NCBI GenBank assembly: GCA_021521415.1
Contig: JAIQDT010001111.1
Coordinates: 1 to 64,000, forward strand
Direction of reading: 5' to 3'
Length of the DNA: 64,000 nt
Source of the DNA: Bidens hawaiensis
Taxonomy: Eukaryota > Streptophyta > Magnoliopsida > Asterales > Asteraceae
Shown: piece by piece, positions 21,410 to 33,316 of the stretch
Layout: each line of letters begins with the position of its first letter
How positions within the stretch are numbered: the first letter of the stretch is position 1
Notes under the pieces: generated by a model
What the model was told of the DNA's origin: nothing
Database searches by the model: none
The model's input: only the letters and a program-made list of their open reading frames with translations
Made by a program: the position numbers and the translations under genes

Positions 21410-23761
21410 TATCGTTTTGGGAAAAATAAAAAAACATTTGAAAAATTATAAAATACAAAAACATTGGAATTATTATAAAATCTAAAACTATTTGAAAAAT
21501 TATAAAATCCAAAAACAAAAGAAAATGCTCCTCAAAATGAGTTTTGAAGCATAAAAGGAAATGCTGGTACATTGATCATCTTGCTCCAAGTACCGTTAAA
21601 AATTAAGTATAAAAGTTTATTGATTAATGTCGGTGCATTGGTAGGCTTTGAAAACAAACGAGTAAGGGAATAAGTGATATAAACTTAACTAGCTAAATTG
21701 AAAGATGGGTTAGCATTCTAGCACTAAAGTCTTGGTGATGATGGCATACAATTAATAACCTGTCATACTCAAGCCTTATGTTTCAGCAGATCACCAAAAA
21801 TAAAGTGTTAATAAAGTGTTTCAAGCTTCTAGTACACATCCTACATTTCAATGGTGTATGGTTTTATGGCCTTAAATCTTGTATTATGGGATGCACTAGG
21901 TTTCTGGAGCCATTTAGGTCTTTATGTAGTTTATCATCTGGGTATTCATTTCGCAGAATATTTGAAATCGTGCTCAAAAGAGCGAACCCTAAAAAGTCAT
22001 TAAACTTTGATCACTTTGAACTTTTGTACAACTTTCACTACTGACCTGATCAAAACACACTGTTGGTCATACATTGTTCCTCCCATGCGCACATTTTAAT
22101 ACCAATAAGAAATGGACACCAGGCGATGCAATGTTTGCAAGTCGACAGGTGAAATCGTGCATACTCATCCTTGGTAAAAAAACTTAGTGTATTTCTTGAT
22201 AACGGGGGTATGCCTTGTTGTGGAAAATTGTTGCTATGATTGCCAAATTAAAATTTTCTAAATGTTTTGATCAGCTGGTTCTAAGGTTTAAGTCAAGTTG
22301 GGATGACATGATAAAAATCAAATCAAGCCTGAGTCAATATTAGAATCTAATCATGATCTGATATTTTGTTCTTAATTGAACCCTAATCATATCACTGATA
22401 TCTTTGAATCTTTTGTTTTAAACGTTTAAGTGGACAAGAATACCAATGAATAGGCTTAACATCAGACATAATAAAGCCAAAATATAAAACCGTGATGGAA
22501 GAACGGATTTGATCAATATGATTTCTTGCTCAATATACAAAAATATGTTTCTTTATGTTTGTAATTAGTTCTTATTTTGATATATTTTTTTTGTTTTGAT
22601 TACATCTTTTTGTTCATTAACCAAAAAGATTTTACATTTCCGTTTTATTTTATATTTTGGTGAATGGTTAATCGGGTCTGGATATCCGAGAATCTGAATT
22701 GAGTGGTTGTTTTTGACAAAAATATGCAAAATTGGGACTTAAAGGTCAAACAAATTGTTCAAGGTCATTAATTTGGAATTGATCTTGTTCGAAAATGTGA
22801 AAACTGTTGTTTAAATTAAAATTGTTTCAAAATTGTGGTCAAAATTTCAAAATGATTCATCAATGTTATTAATTTGGACTTGATTGGGATCGTAAGTGTG
22901 AAATTTGTCAAGTTTAAACATTAGTTGAAACCTTCAACGTATAAGTACTTAACTTATACGGCGTATAAATCTAACTGACTTATACGACGTATAAGACAAA
23001 TACTTATACTAGCGTGTAAGTGCATACTATATTTATTTAGGTTATACGCTGAACTTTTCATATTCATCATACACATTCTTGGGACTTATACGACGATATC
23101 AGTTCATAACCTATTGTCGGTATTACAATCTGATTTTCACCGTATATCCTCCGTATTGTTTGACATCTTTGTTTCTTGTGGTTTATTCGCTCACCACTTG
23201 ATGTTTTTAAGGTAAAATTGCAGTTTCATTTGTTGGATCTGGTTTGGTTAAATACAATGAACAGTACCAAACATGTTTGGACTTAATTGATATGTTTTTG
23301 AACTTTGGACAAAGGGTTTTGGATTTTAAATAGTTATCGTTGACTACCCAAACTCATGTGTCCATGTTTGTTTGATTATCATGGTCTGTTTTGTTCAATT
23401 ATGTTTTGACCTATGGTCTGAATGCATAAGTGTTTTGCCTCGTATAAGTCTACTGGATTTATACGGCGTATAAGTTCTTATAAACGTATACGTTTTACCA
23501 AACTGATTTACATGTTGCAAGACTTATACGTGAGAATAATAGTTACACGTGTTGATACTTCCACGTCGTAAAATACTTATACTTTTTAACTTGATCTTAT
23601 ACGTTGAGATTCTTATTCGTTCATATTGACTTATACGTGTATTCATACTTACACGTTACATAGAGATATACGTTCATACACATACTTATACGACATAGTA
23701 TACTTAGAATTTCTAATTTAAAAATTTTCTAACATGATGTTTTGTTTATGTGTGTGTGCAG
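21410..23761 (+). other. Non-coding spacer between pol and extra gene (element Y), with CTTATACG/CGTATAAG words
   Basis: No supported gene. Bases 21780-22450 match the reverse complement of V's spacer (about 31020-31640). From about 22935 to 23700 the word CTTATACG and its reverse complement CGTATAAG recur more than ten times, often as a palindrome such as CTTATACGGCGTATAA. The spacer ends in a TG-rich tract and CAG at 23759-23761. Confidence 0.7.
23760..23761 (+). promoter_or_regulatory. Candidate 3' splice site before extra gene of Y
   Basis: TGTGTGTGTGCAG directly abuts the extra gene's first codon (ATA here, ATG in V). V and S have the same arrangement. Confidence 0.5.
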
Positions 23762-23875
23762 ATAGTAAAGATAAAATATTTTGATGCTGATCACAATATC
23801 TGTGATTTCTTGGATGGATCATATGACAAAATGGAACCTTTTCGTGTAATATTACCTTTCTTTGAAAGATCAAGG
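23762..23875 (+). pseudogene. Extra (post-pol) gene of Y, first part, cut by V
   Basis: Opens with ATA-GTA-AAG where V has ATGGTAAAG, so the start codon is mutated. It reads I-V-K-I-K-Y-F-D-A-D-H-N-I-C through P-F-F-E-R-S-R to the V insertion. The rest lies at 57705-60984. Confidence 0.75.
23871..23875. repeat. Target-site duplication of V, left copy (CAAGG)
   Basis: Partner at 57700-57704 is TAAGG, one mismatch, as expected for an old insertion. Joining the flanks restores E-R-S-R-I-F-K-E, which V's own copy near 27060 supports. Confidence 0.8.
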
Positions 23876-24292
23876 TGAAAGTCCATGATCCTCATCATGC
23901 ATAACATCATGTACGTGTATAAACGATATGATACATATTGAATAGAATTTATATACTACACTATACGTTATCGCAAAATTATATCATAAAGGAATAACAA
24001 CACAATCACTCATAAGTTTCATATATTCATATAACAATGATAGTATAAACTGATCAGAATTTTCAGAAACTGTTACAAATTATAACAAACTAAGCCTATT
24101 TATACTTAACCTATTGGACCGTATAAGTTGATGTCAGCGTATAAGACTTATACGCCATGTATAAGTATTATACGTTGGACCAGACTTATACGTTCCTTAC
24201 AAATTTACAAAATTGAAATTTTTAGCCCTTAACAATACAAATATGACATAATCAGCTCACAAGACCTAGCATTAGACATTATTGCTCTAACA
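23876..24292 (-). repeat. 3' LTR of V (417 bp)
   Basis: Minus-strand start TGTTAGAGC, end GGACTTTCA. It contains several CTTATACG/CGTATAAG words and a TATA box. Pairs with 57287-57699. Confidence 0.9.
24097..24104 (-). promoter_or_regulatory. TATA box in V 3' LTR
   Basis: TATAAATA on the minus strand. The 5' LTR has TATAAACA at 57504-57511 and Y's LTR has TATAAATA at 61138-61145. Confidence 0.6.
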
Positions 24293-24305
24293 AACTCCCC
24301 CTTGG
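24293..24305 (-). other. Polypurine tract before V 3' LTR
   Basis: Minus-strand CCAAGGGGGAGTT, identical to that of Y (60991-61003). Confidence 0.85.
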
Positions 24306-24380
24306 ATATTGCTAGGTCTTTATCTTCACAAGACCTAGAATTTGATTTTTAGGATCTCTTGACTTGAACACCTTAGGCAA

Positions 24381-27159
24381 CTAAGGAGTCCATTTGTTGA
24401 AGCATTGTACTCTAAATAGTCTATATATCCCGATCTTTCGAATCTTACTTAGATAATAAATACTCAGACTCTTCCTCAATGCAACATCCTTTTGAGTTTC
24501 CTGATAATACTTCACTGGATTAAGATAAACTTGTTTAGGAACATCAACTCGATCTGGAAACCAATCCTTCATTTCATTTTTACTAAAATTTTTGATTGTT
24601 TATGCGGATTTTGTTCCATCTCCATTTCTTCGTCAAATACCTCGTCAAAAGCATCAAATTCTTCATTCTCACCAACATACTTGACATCTTCGGGTTTATT
24701 AATAAATTCCATATCAGTATTCAACCAGTCTTAATGAATTCCTGGTTCAGGATTATCTTTCTCAAAATCAAATGTTAAATCCTCGACATAGACATCTAAC
24801 ATTATTGCCACTTCAGATTTGTCGATAGGAATCTCCCCTCTTCGAAATTATCAACCATATTTGATACATGAAAGTTAGACGTAATTAAATCTTCCAGCTC
24901 CTCCAATGGTTTATCGGAAGATGCAGTTTTAGATTCTGACACCTGTTGGGGTTCATCATGTTGAACATCACCACCAATAGTGTTAATCTTCGTTTCAGAC
25001 TTACTAGATAAAACACCAGCACCTCCTTGTGGAGTATCACCATAATTTAGATCATCATAATCATCATCAGCATCTTTAAAATCAACTTTCTCCTCATCTT
25101 CTTTCTCTTCTTCCTTATCTTCCTTTTTATCTTCAACATGATCAATAGATTCAACCACTGGATCAATTACACGTACATCCACCTATATCACTATGTCACT
25201 AGAACCACCAGCCTGCACAGAGCAATCAACTACATCATCAGCAATGATAGGCTCTTCTATCTTTGATTTTCCTTTTTCAGCTGCTTTTTCACTATCATAT
25301 GCAACACAAAACGTAGCTTTAGTAACCCAAATGTCACCACCATATACTCTTTCAAAAACGGTTTCACTTGCTTAAGCTCTATCAAGTTCTGAATTTAGTC
25401 AGATTCCGAGTTTCTTTCAATAATGACAAAGTATTTCATGTGTTCCACCAACAGATCATCATTTATTTTCCGTTTCTTCTGACTTTCATCCAATCGTTTC
25501 TTCATCTCTACATTCTCAACCCTTAAATATCATTCTCTTCAGTCAAACTACTTATCCTGACCTCTTGATTCTCCAACTTATCTTTCAACTCATTAGATTC
25601 AACTCTAGTAGGTCCATCCAAAATAAGATAAGCATTAGAATAAGTTTCACTAGAGTGTTGTGAAACTTTTAGATCAACTTTAGAAGTTTTCTTTTGTACA
25701 GAATCTTCAACAGTAGGGGTAGAACGTGGAACAAGCTTTTGAGCTATTGGTGTTTTCATCAAATGATCAGTGGCATCCTCCAAATTCACTAGAAATTCAG
25801 GAGTCTTTTCAGGGTTCATCAACCTTTGATGTCTTAGGAGTCTTTTCGACATTCACCTCTTGATATTCAACAAATACATCCTCATGTTCATCTTCTAAGC
25901 ATGAATCAATCACATACCTTTTTACCATATGCTTAACTCGTTTCTTTTTCGGCTTTCTAGTTTCAGGAACATATGTCTCAGCATAATCAAATTTCTTCTT
26001 TGACTGTCGTTCCTTTTCCATTCAAGTATAGCACGATGATCACGCCATATAGTCTTTTTCACTTCTGGATCAGATTCAGTTTCCTCTCCATCTTTATCAA
26101 CATCAGAATCAACAACTGGTTCAATAATTGGTTGTTGTCGAGGAACAGGAGCAGAATCGGGAACATGAGTAGGAATAGGAGCATGAGGAGTTATAGGTTC
26201 AACTATAATAACACGTTTTCGTTTCCTCTTTATTTCTATGAGCCTCCAGCTTCGTAGAAACCACCTTCACAAACCACTTTAATAACACATTTTAACTTTC
26301 ACAAACCACCTTCCACTAGAGGCTCATAACTCTACATCCTAGCATTCTCATTCTCTCTATCCGAATCACTTTCCTCCCTCCTCCATTGATTATTTGTCGG
26401 TGCAACATAATCAGGATTAAGTGAATGTCTAAATAAAGCTCAGAACTTATGAATTTCTTCCTCAGTTTTATTCTTGTAAGATTTAAGATTAGCACAGCCA
26501 GTAACAGACATGTGTGCCAGTTTCATCTCCTCACCCGAGTTGTCAATATTTGGAAATTGATGATCACTAATCAGCTACACAAACCTACGGTACATCAACC
26601 ACTTGTTATCAAAGTATAGCTTCATATGCTAGAATATAACTTAAGAAAAGTTATATTTCAGGTTCAAGCATAAAGTTGTTATCATGCACACGTGATAATC
26701 GGGAATCTCTTCATATCCCCCTTTGCGATGTCCAAAGAATTGTACAATCACGTCCACCAAAAACTTATAAGGCCTTGACAAACCAGTTTTCAAGAATCCT
26801 CGGTCCAAATCATTCTTGTAGCCCATTCTCAATAAACATCCTTTCACCATTCTTTCGTCCAGAGAAGTAGGATCCGAAGATTTATCACCCAATTCTAACA
26901 CATCTCTTAAAACTTGTTCTGAAATGATAATCTCCTTCTTTTTCACCATTGACTTGATACATTCTCCTTCTAACTTTGCGTTCTTCCAAAACTCCTCAAC
27001 AAGATCCTTGATTATTACAGTGTTTTCTATAATCGCTTTAAAGATCCTCGATCTTTCAAACTACGGTAATATAAAATGAAATGGTTCCATCTTGACATCT
27101 GATCCATAAAAGAAAGCACATATATTATGATTAGTACCAAAATCCTTTACCTTTACCAT
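24381..27159 (-). pseudogene. Extra (post-pol) gene of V, decayed, C-terminus deleted
   Basis: The ATG at 27159-27157 directly follows CAG of an acceptor-like site. The N-terminal domain includes S-E-Q-V-L-R-D-V-L-E-L-G near 26910, R-M-G-Y-K-N-D-L near 26840 and G-H-R-K-G-G-Y-E-E-I near 26730. A basic cluster at 25955-25917 reads K-P-K-K-K-R-V-K-H-M-V-K-R, like a nuclear localisation signal. Coiled-coil stretches (25620-25530) and a long acidic region (25150-25060) follow. M-K-D-W-F-P-D-R-V-D marks a conserved block near 24572. About 700 bases present in Y (60280-60980), including the C-terminal R-V-Y-D motif, are missing. Several frameshifts and stops. No membrane segment. Function unknown. 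Confidence 0.75.
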
Positions 27160-27161
27160 CT
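27160..27161 (-). promoter_or_regulatory. Candidate 3' splice site before extra gene of V
   Basis: Minus-strand GTGTGTATGCAG directly before ATG. Confidence 0.5.
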
Positions 27162-27272
27162 GCATACACACAACAAACAAATTATCATGTAAGTAAAGTT
27201 TATTAATGTTTGAAAAACTTCTAATTGAAGTATATGCACGTATATGACTATGAGCGGATAAGTATACACGTA

Positions 27273-27277
27273 TAAGT
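27273..27277. repeat. Target-site duplication of solo LTR, left (TAAGT)
   Basis: Identical to 29769-29773. Confidence 0.9.
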
Positions 27278-27570
27278 TGTCACACCCTCAAAATCCACTA
27301 ACGGAGTTTTACCGTCAGAGGGTGTGAACTAACAGGATCGGAATCATTAGTTATAATCAAACCATAAAAACGTTTAAATGCAAATAAGTGCGGAAGCGTA
27401 AACCGTATAAATAAAGATGATTCAAACAATGCATGTTCCTAGACCGCGCGCCCGCCTCGGCTACCTGAGAATAACATACTAAAAGGGTCAACACGAGGTT
27501 GGTGAGTTCACAAGTTATATAAAAATAAATCGTTTAGCGTTTGCGTTCAGCGTTTTACGTTAAGTGTCTT

Positions 27571-27694
27571 GCGTAACCACGTTACGGCGTTTAAGCGTTT
27601 TGCGTAACCACGTTACGGCGTTTAAGCGTTTTGCGTAACCACGTTACGGCGTTTAAGCGTTTTGCGTAACCACGTTACGGCGTTTAAGCGTTTT
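27571..27694 (-). repeat. 31-bp tandem repeat, four near-perfect copies, in solo LTR
   Basis: Units start at 27571, 27602, 27633 and 27664 (GCGTAACCACGTTACGGCGT...). Each holds an inverted repeat, CGTAAC-CAC-GTTACG. Confidence 0.9.
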
Positions 27695-29359
27695 GCATTA
27701 CCAGATAGTGTTATGTCAAATTATATATCGATAGGTAGCTAGTCTATACAACAAGTATTACTAAGTGTTCGACACCGAAGCTGACTCGTTTAGTAAGTGC
27801 CTTGTCACCAGGTCCTCCAGACCATTGTACGTGTTAGCCAAAATTACACCCGCTCGACCTCCAGTCGAGTTTAGCGTTGGGTGGGGTTTGTCAAACCCAG
27901 TAGTACTACTCAACAGTGACTCGCTATTCAAAATATTAACCGGTTCGATGTGTAGGACTTCAAATGTTTCGTTTGCCACTTAGCCTTTACAAGTGATATA
28001 TAATTTATAACAAAATCTTAAATGCGTTGTGGAGTATGTTATCTCCCCCAAGTGAAAAGCGTTTGAAAACAGTTTAAAGAGGGGAAAGCGAAACTCACTG
28101 TTTGCGAAGAATTTCCCAAATTAGATCACCAAGTGATGCGCGTCGTAGAACTCTCTCTAGCGTTCTAAATTAACAAAGAGATTTTCTAAGTGTCGGAACG
28201 TTTAACGAGTCTCTAGACTCGGCACATAATACCTATGCACATAACATGTGTCGTGTTTCGTTTTGTGGATCGTGTGTGACTTAAACAAGTACACTTGTGA
28301 TACAATACGTGTGTGAGCAATTACTTTCGTGTCATGTATAAACAATGTACATCACTAGCAAATACTCCCCGTAAGGGCAATTTAGTCAAAATACGACAAT
28401 TAATTAGCAATTACTCCCCACAAGGGCATCTTGGTCAATTTATGACAATCAATTAACAACTATCATATTTCATGCAATTTCACAACAATCAGCAACTAAT
28501 TTCATCGAGACAGAATTTCTACATGAAATATTGTACTATTTCACTGATCATAACATCTCAATTAATTCACCAAAAATCATCACTGAAGCATACATGTCTT
28601 AGGTTTCCAGAACATATTTTATTTTATTTTTATTTCACATAGATTTCTCATAATGATCAAAACACTACAGCAAACTCATATCAGTCAGATTCATGCGCAA
28701 CACAATTTTATTTGCAATTCCCATTAAACGAAAAATCCAATAAATGCAAGATCACTTGGGTTAGGTTCCTAACTCAATAAGTCAACTTCCAGAAGTGGAA
28801 CCAACCCAATTGGCCTCGTAGATTATGAGATATAATATTTACAAAACAACCTAACAGCAGGTCTAACAATTCAGCTTTGCACCACGTTTTTGTAAAATCA
28901 TAAAAGTTAACTTTCACACGTCCAAAAATTACAAATTTATATTCTTTAGAAATAATACTCAACCTAGTTTACTTTAATATCAATTATCTCAATCAAATTC
29001 CACTTTAACATCCCGTTACAGTCATTCAAACATCAACAACACAATCTGTCCAGAAACTGTTTGCATCCAAACTCAACAATTTAACAATCTATGAACTATC
29101 ATGCATTCACATAACACTCTAGACTCCATAAACAATATCCATGCATATCAATTACACCCAATAAAATTAACAATTAAACATAGAGGATGCATAGAATAGT
29201 TGTTTATACCTTCCTAGCACCTTAATCTTCAATCAAACTTGAAAGATCTTGAGTGTGTGTGTGTGTATATTGATCGATCACAAGGAGAGGGGAGAGGGGA
29301 TGGCTGGCCGATTTGGGGTTAGGGAAAAGGGATGGGAGTTAGGGTTTAGGTTTATCATG

Positions 29360-29367
29360 TATTTATA
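29360..29367 (-). promoter_or_regulatory. TATA box of solo LTR
   Basis: TATAAATA on the minus strand, followed downstream by an A/C-rich stretch. Confidence 0.5.
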
Positions 29368-29773
29368 GACTAATATGTTACACCTTGGCCCCTCAACTCC
29401 TAAGTATTACTTTTTCTAGAACATTCTATCATAAGTTGCACCTTAAGTTAACATTAAGTATTTCCTTTTTCTAGAACATTCTATCATAACTTGCACATTA
29501 AATTAACATGACAATAATATTATCACATAACACATAATCCTAACACATAATTATCACATCATTAGTGTTTTAGTGTGTTTCATTTATTCATCAATCGTTT
29601 GCGTTTCGGTGCAAATCCCGAAAGACTACTACACATGTAGTAAGTATTAAGCGTCATTTAAACCCTAGTTTAAATGTAATGAAGTTTGCGTTATAGATTC
29701 AATAAATCTAAAGTTTGAATTGACGGAGTTGCGTTAACGGAGTTAACCTGAAATTGACGATTGTCACATAAGT

Positions 29774-32000
29774 AGTTTACAACGTGTAAGTATAAGAAGA
29801 TAAGGATCAGTGTGTAAGCTCAAACGTATAAGAATGTATCCGAATAACTATTTCAACGTATAAGCCCGACAACGGATAAGTATATATTAACGCATAAGTG
29901 TTCAACGTGTAAACTCAGTCAACGAATAAGTTGACAATTAAGAATTCAACGTATGAGACTTTAAAGCTTAGCCGTATAAGTCAAGGAGAATTATACGCTG
30001 TATAAGTTCAAAACCTTATGCGTTGAAACTAGGTCAGGATCAATCTGGACAGATTAAACAAAGATAATCAAATCAACATAGACCCTTGGGTTCGGAACAA
30101 CATTGATAAATATTTACGAGCAAATACTTGATGTCCATAGTTCAAAACCAAGCTCAATTAAAACCAAAACGATACGGTACTGTTCATCACTCATAATCAT
30201 ACTCAGATATACCTCTAAAGATCAAATTTATATCTTTGCAAATTCAAATGGTGTGCAGATCGAGCTCAAGAAATCACAGATATCAAATACAATCATGCTA
30301 TACAAACAAATGATTATGATAATGAGTAGCGTGTATGTTCTTCAGAAGACATATAAGTTGGAAAAACTAAACTTTAGCGTATAACAGTTGACTTATACGC
30401 TCATATAAGTAGTTGACTTATACGTCTTATAAGTATGTTAGACTTATAAGCCGTATAAGTAGTTGAATTTTATGTTGTGTAAGTCTGTTAGACTTATAAG
30501 CCGTATAAGTTAATTACTTATACGCTTTTTATTATCAACAATGTTTAACTTGAAATATTTTACACATATAACCCCGATCAAGTCCATATTAATGACCTTA
30601 AAGAATCCTCATGAAATTATGGCCACACATTTGAAACAAATTTGATTTAAAACAACCAATTTCACATTTTTGAACTTAATCAAGTCCAACTTAATGACAT
30701 CGACCAATTCATTTGAACATTTAGATCCAAGATTTTGAATATTTTTGTCAAAAACATCCACTCGATTTCGATTTTCGGATATCCAGACCCGAATCATCAT
30801 TCACCAAAATTGAAAATAAAGCAAAAATGTAAAATCTTTAAGGTCTATGAATGAAAGGATGTAATCAAAACTCAAATAAGAACTAATAACAAACATAAGG
30901 AAACATATTCTTGAGGGTTGAGCAAGGAATCATATTGATCAATCCGTTCTTCCATCACAGTTTTCTGCTTTATTATGCCTGATGTTAAGCCGGTTACGGG
31001 TATTGTTGTCCACTAAAACTTTTATAACAAAAGATTCAAAGACATCAATGATACGATTAAGGATCAATTAAGCACGTAATATCAGAACATGATCAGATTC
31101 TAATCTTGATTCATGCTTATTTTGATTTTTACCATGTCATCCCAACTTGACCTAAACCTTTGAACTAGCAGATCAAAACAATTAGATTTTTTAATTTGGC
31201 AATCATAGCAACAGTTTTCCATAACAAGGCATACCCCCGTTAACAAGCAATACCCTAAGTTTCTATTACCAAGGATGAGTATTCACGATTTCATCTGTCG
31301 GCTTGCAGACATTGTATACCCTGGGGTCCGTTTCTTAATGGTATTAAGACGTGCGCAAGGGAGCAACAATGTATGACTAACAACATTTTTGATCAAGTCA
31401 ATAATGAAAGTTGTACAAAGTACAAAGTGATCAAAGTTTAATGACTTTTCAGGGCTCGCTCTTTTGAGCACGAGTTTAAATATTCACAGAACTGAATACC
31501 TAGATGAAAACCGCATAAAGACCTCAATGGCTCTAGAAACCTACTATATCCCATCAATACATGATTTAAGGCCATAAAACCATACACCGTTGAAATGTAA
31601 ACTGTGTACTAGATGCTTAAAACACTTTAATAACACTTTATTTTTAGATATCCACTAAAACATAAGGCAATTTATGCTATTACAATTTTGCTAGAATGCT
31701 AACCCATCTTTCAACATGGAGATTTATGATTATATAACTTATTCCGTTACTTGTTTGTTCAAAAGCCTACCTATACACCGGACATTAAGCAATAGACTTT
31801 ATACTTCAATTTACCGGATTTGGAACAATATGATCAATGTACTATCATTTTCCTCATATGCTTCAAAACTGATTTTATGGAGCATTTTTCTATTGCTTTT
31901 GTGTTTTACATATTTTCAATGTTTTTGGCTTTTATAGTTTTTCAAATGTTTTTGATTTTTTAAGATTTTTCAAATTTTTTTGTATTTTTCCAAACCATTT
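29774..32000 (-). other. Non-coding spacer of V with CGTATAAG/CTTATACG words
   Basis: Counterpart of Y's spacer in inverse orientation. The words cluster at 29780-30020 and 30350-30530. Bases 31020-31640 match Y 21780-22450. No gene seen. Confidence 0.7.
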
Positions 32001-32012
32001 CTCCCCCTAAAA
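32001..32012 (-). other. Internal polypurine tract after pol (element V)
   Basis: Minus-strand TTTTAGGGGGAG, matching Y 21397-21409. Confidence 0.65.
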
Positions 32013-32068
32013 TCAAAAACTATCTTTTAAATATATGTACAAAGAAATGTGACCTGGTGAACGGTTAC

Positions 32069-32948
32069 TCAAAGGTCGGAATCCGTAACCTCAGTATCAC
32101 TCTCTTTCCAACCACCCATGTTTTTAATACCGTTAAGCCTCAACAAATACAAAAACCTTTTGTTATCGAAAGCTTTAGTAAAATTCATCGGTGTGATTTT
32201 TGTCTAAGGTAATAAACTTCTTCTCGTAAAAACTATGGATAAAGTGATACCGTATGCCAATTTGTTTAGTTTTCGAGTGCTTTACCGGGTTCTTAGTTAT
32301 GGATATAGCAACAATATTAGCTACAAAAATATGAGTAGTAAGAAATTTCTAACCGTAGTCGCGCGTTTATTGTTGAATCCATAAAACCTGAGAAAAGCAG
32401 CTAGAAGCAGCTACATACTCTTCTTCACACGTGGATAGCGACACAGTCGTCTGCTTCTTACACTGCCATGTCATCAACCTGCTACCAAATAATTGACAGC
32501 CGGCAATGGTAGATTTGGCGTTCAGCTTGCAGCTTCCATACTAAGAATCATAAAATGCTCTCAGCTTAGATACATCATCTCGAGGATACCAAAGACCGAC
32601 CCCTGGAACCCCTTAAGATATCATAGTATCCGCTTCACCAGTGTTAGGTGAAAAGTTGTTCGACTTGCAAACCCCTTAAGATATCATAGTATCTGGACTG
32701 GATTGATATTGGGCACACAAACACATCGGATACATGATGTATGGCCTTGAAGCAGTAAGGTACATGAGGGATCCAATCATAGAACGATAGATTGTCTCGT
32801 CAACCTTCTTCCTGGTGGGATCAAGACCTAGTCCATGATTTAGCGGGATAGGAGTGTTGATCGGCGATGACTCAGCCACATTGAACTTTTTGAGGATATA
32901 TTTGACATACTTCGTCTGATGAATGTAGATTCCATCAAAAAGTTGTTC
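32069..32948 (-). pseudogene. Copia RT end and RNase H (element V), decayed
   Basis: Minus-strand continuation of pol after the S insertion. I-N-T-P-I-P-L-N-H-G lies near 32860, M-I-G-S-L-M-Y-L-T-A-S near 32770, and C-E-E-E-Y-V-A-A (RNase H) near 32415. It ends D-S-D-L-stop at 32071-32069, as in Y. A 23-base segment is repeated at 32608 and 32670. Several frameshifts. Confidence 0.75.
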
Positions 32949-32953
32949 GACCT
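32949..32953. repeat. Target-site duplication of S, left (GACCT)
   Basis: Identical to 45496-45500. Confidence 0.95.
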
Positions 32954-33303
32954 TGTAAGTCCCGAATCTAGATCACTACAACTATGATATTAATATAACA
33001 AGTATAGGTGCGGAATACCGATACTTGGTGATTCAGGATCACGAGTAAACACAGGATAGTAACACGAGATTGCTTCAAAACACATGTATATTAAGATACG
33101 TCGGGTGCTTAAGCACTTACAATACACGATACTCAAATAACAAGTGAACTAACAACCGTTCCCTATACAAGATATCAACTATAAATAGGACAGCCAAACA
33201 CCTGACCCCATACGCACCCAAAAGACCGCCGAGAACTCTAAGATGTTCTCAGCTTACATGTTAGACCAAGTCCAAGTACAAACCATATAAACTAGGACCA
33301 ACA
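32954..33303 (-). repeat. 3' LTR of S (350 bp)
   Basis: Plus-strand ends TGTAAGTCCC and GGACCAACA. It includes a paired word CCGAGAAC..GTTCTCAG near 33230. Confidence 0.92.
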
Positions 33304-33316
33304 ATCTCCCCCTTGG
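33304..33316 (-). other. Polypurine tract before S 3' LTR
   Basis: Minus-strand CCAAGGGGGAGAT immediately upstream of the LTR start. Confidence 0.9.

Larger units (their letters stand above)
27278..29768 (-). mobile_element. Solo LTR of a Gypsy-type element (2,491 bp)
   Basis: TG..CA ends (plus strand TGTCACACCC to GATTGTCACA) flanked by TAAGT on both sides with no internal region: an LTR left after recombination between the two LTRs. Orientation rests on a minus-strand TATA box (29367-29360) and on the end GGTGTGACA, which resembles G's LTR end. It contains a 31-bp tandem array and no ORF of note. It sits in V, upstream of the extra gene. Confidence 0.85.

Noticed and set aside
22935..24190. 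CTTATACG repeats as satellite DNA
   Set aside because: Spacing is irregular and copies are confined to one Copia family's non-coding parts.
27571..27694. CRISPR-like array
   Set aside because: Units are contiguous without spacers and lie inside a plant LTR.
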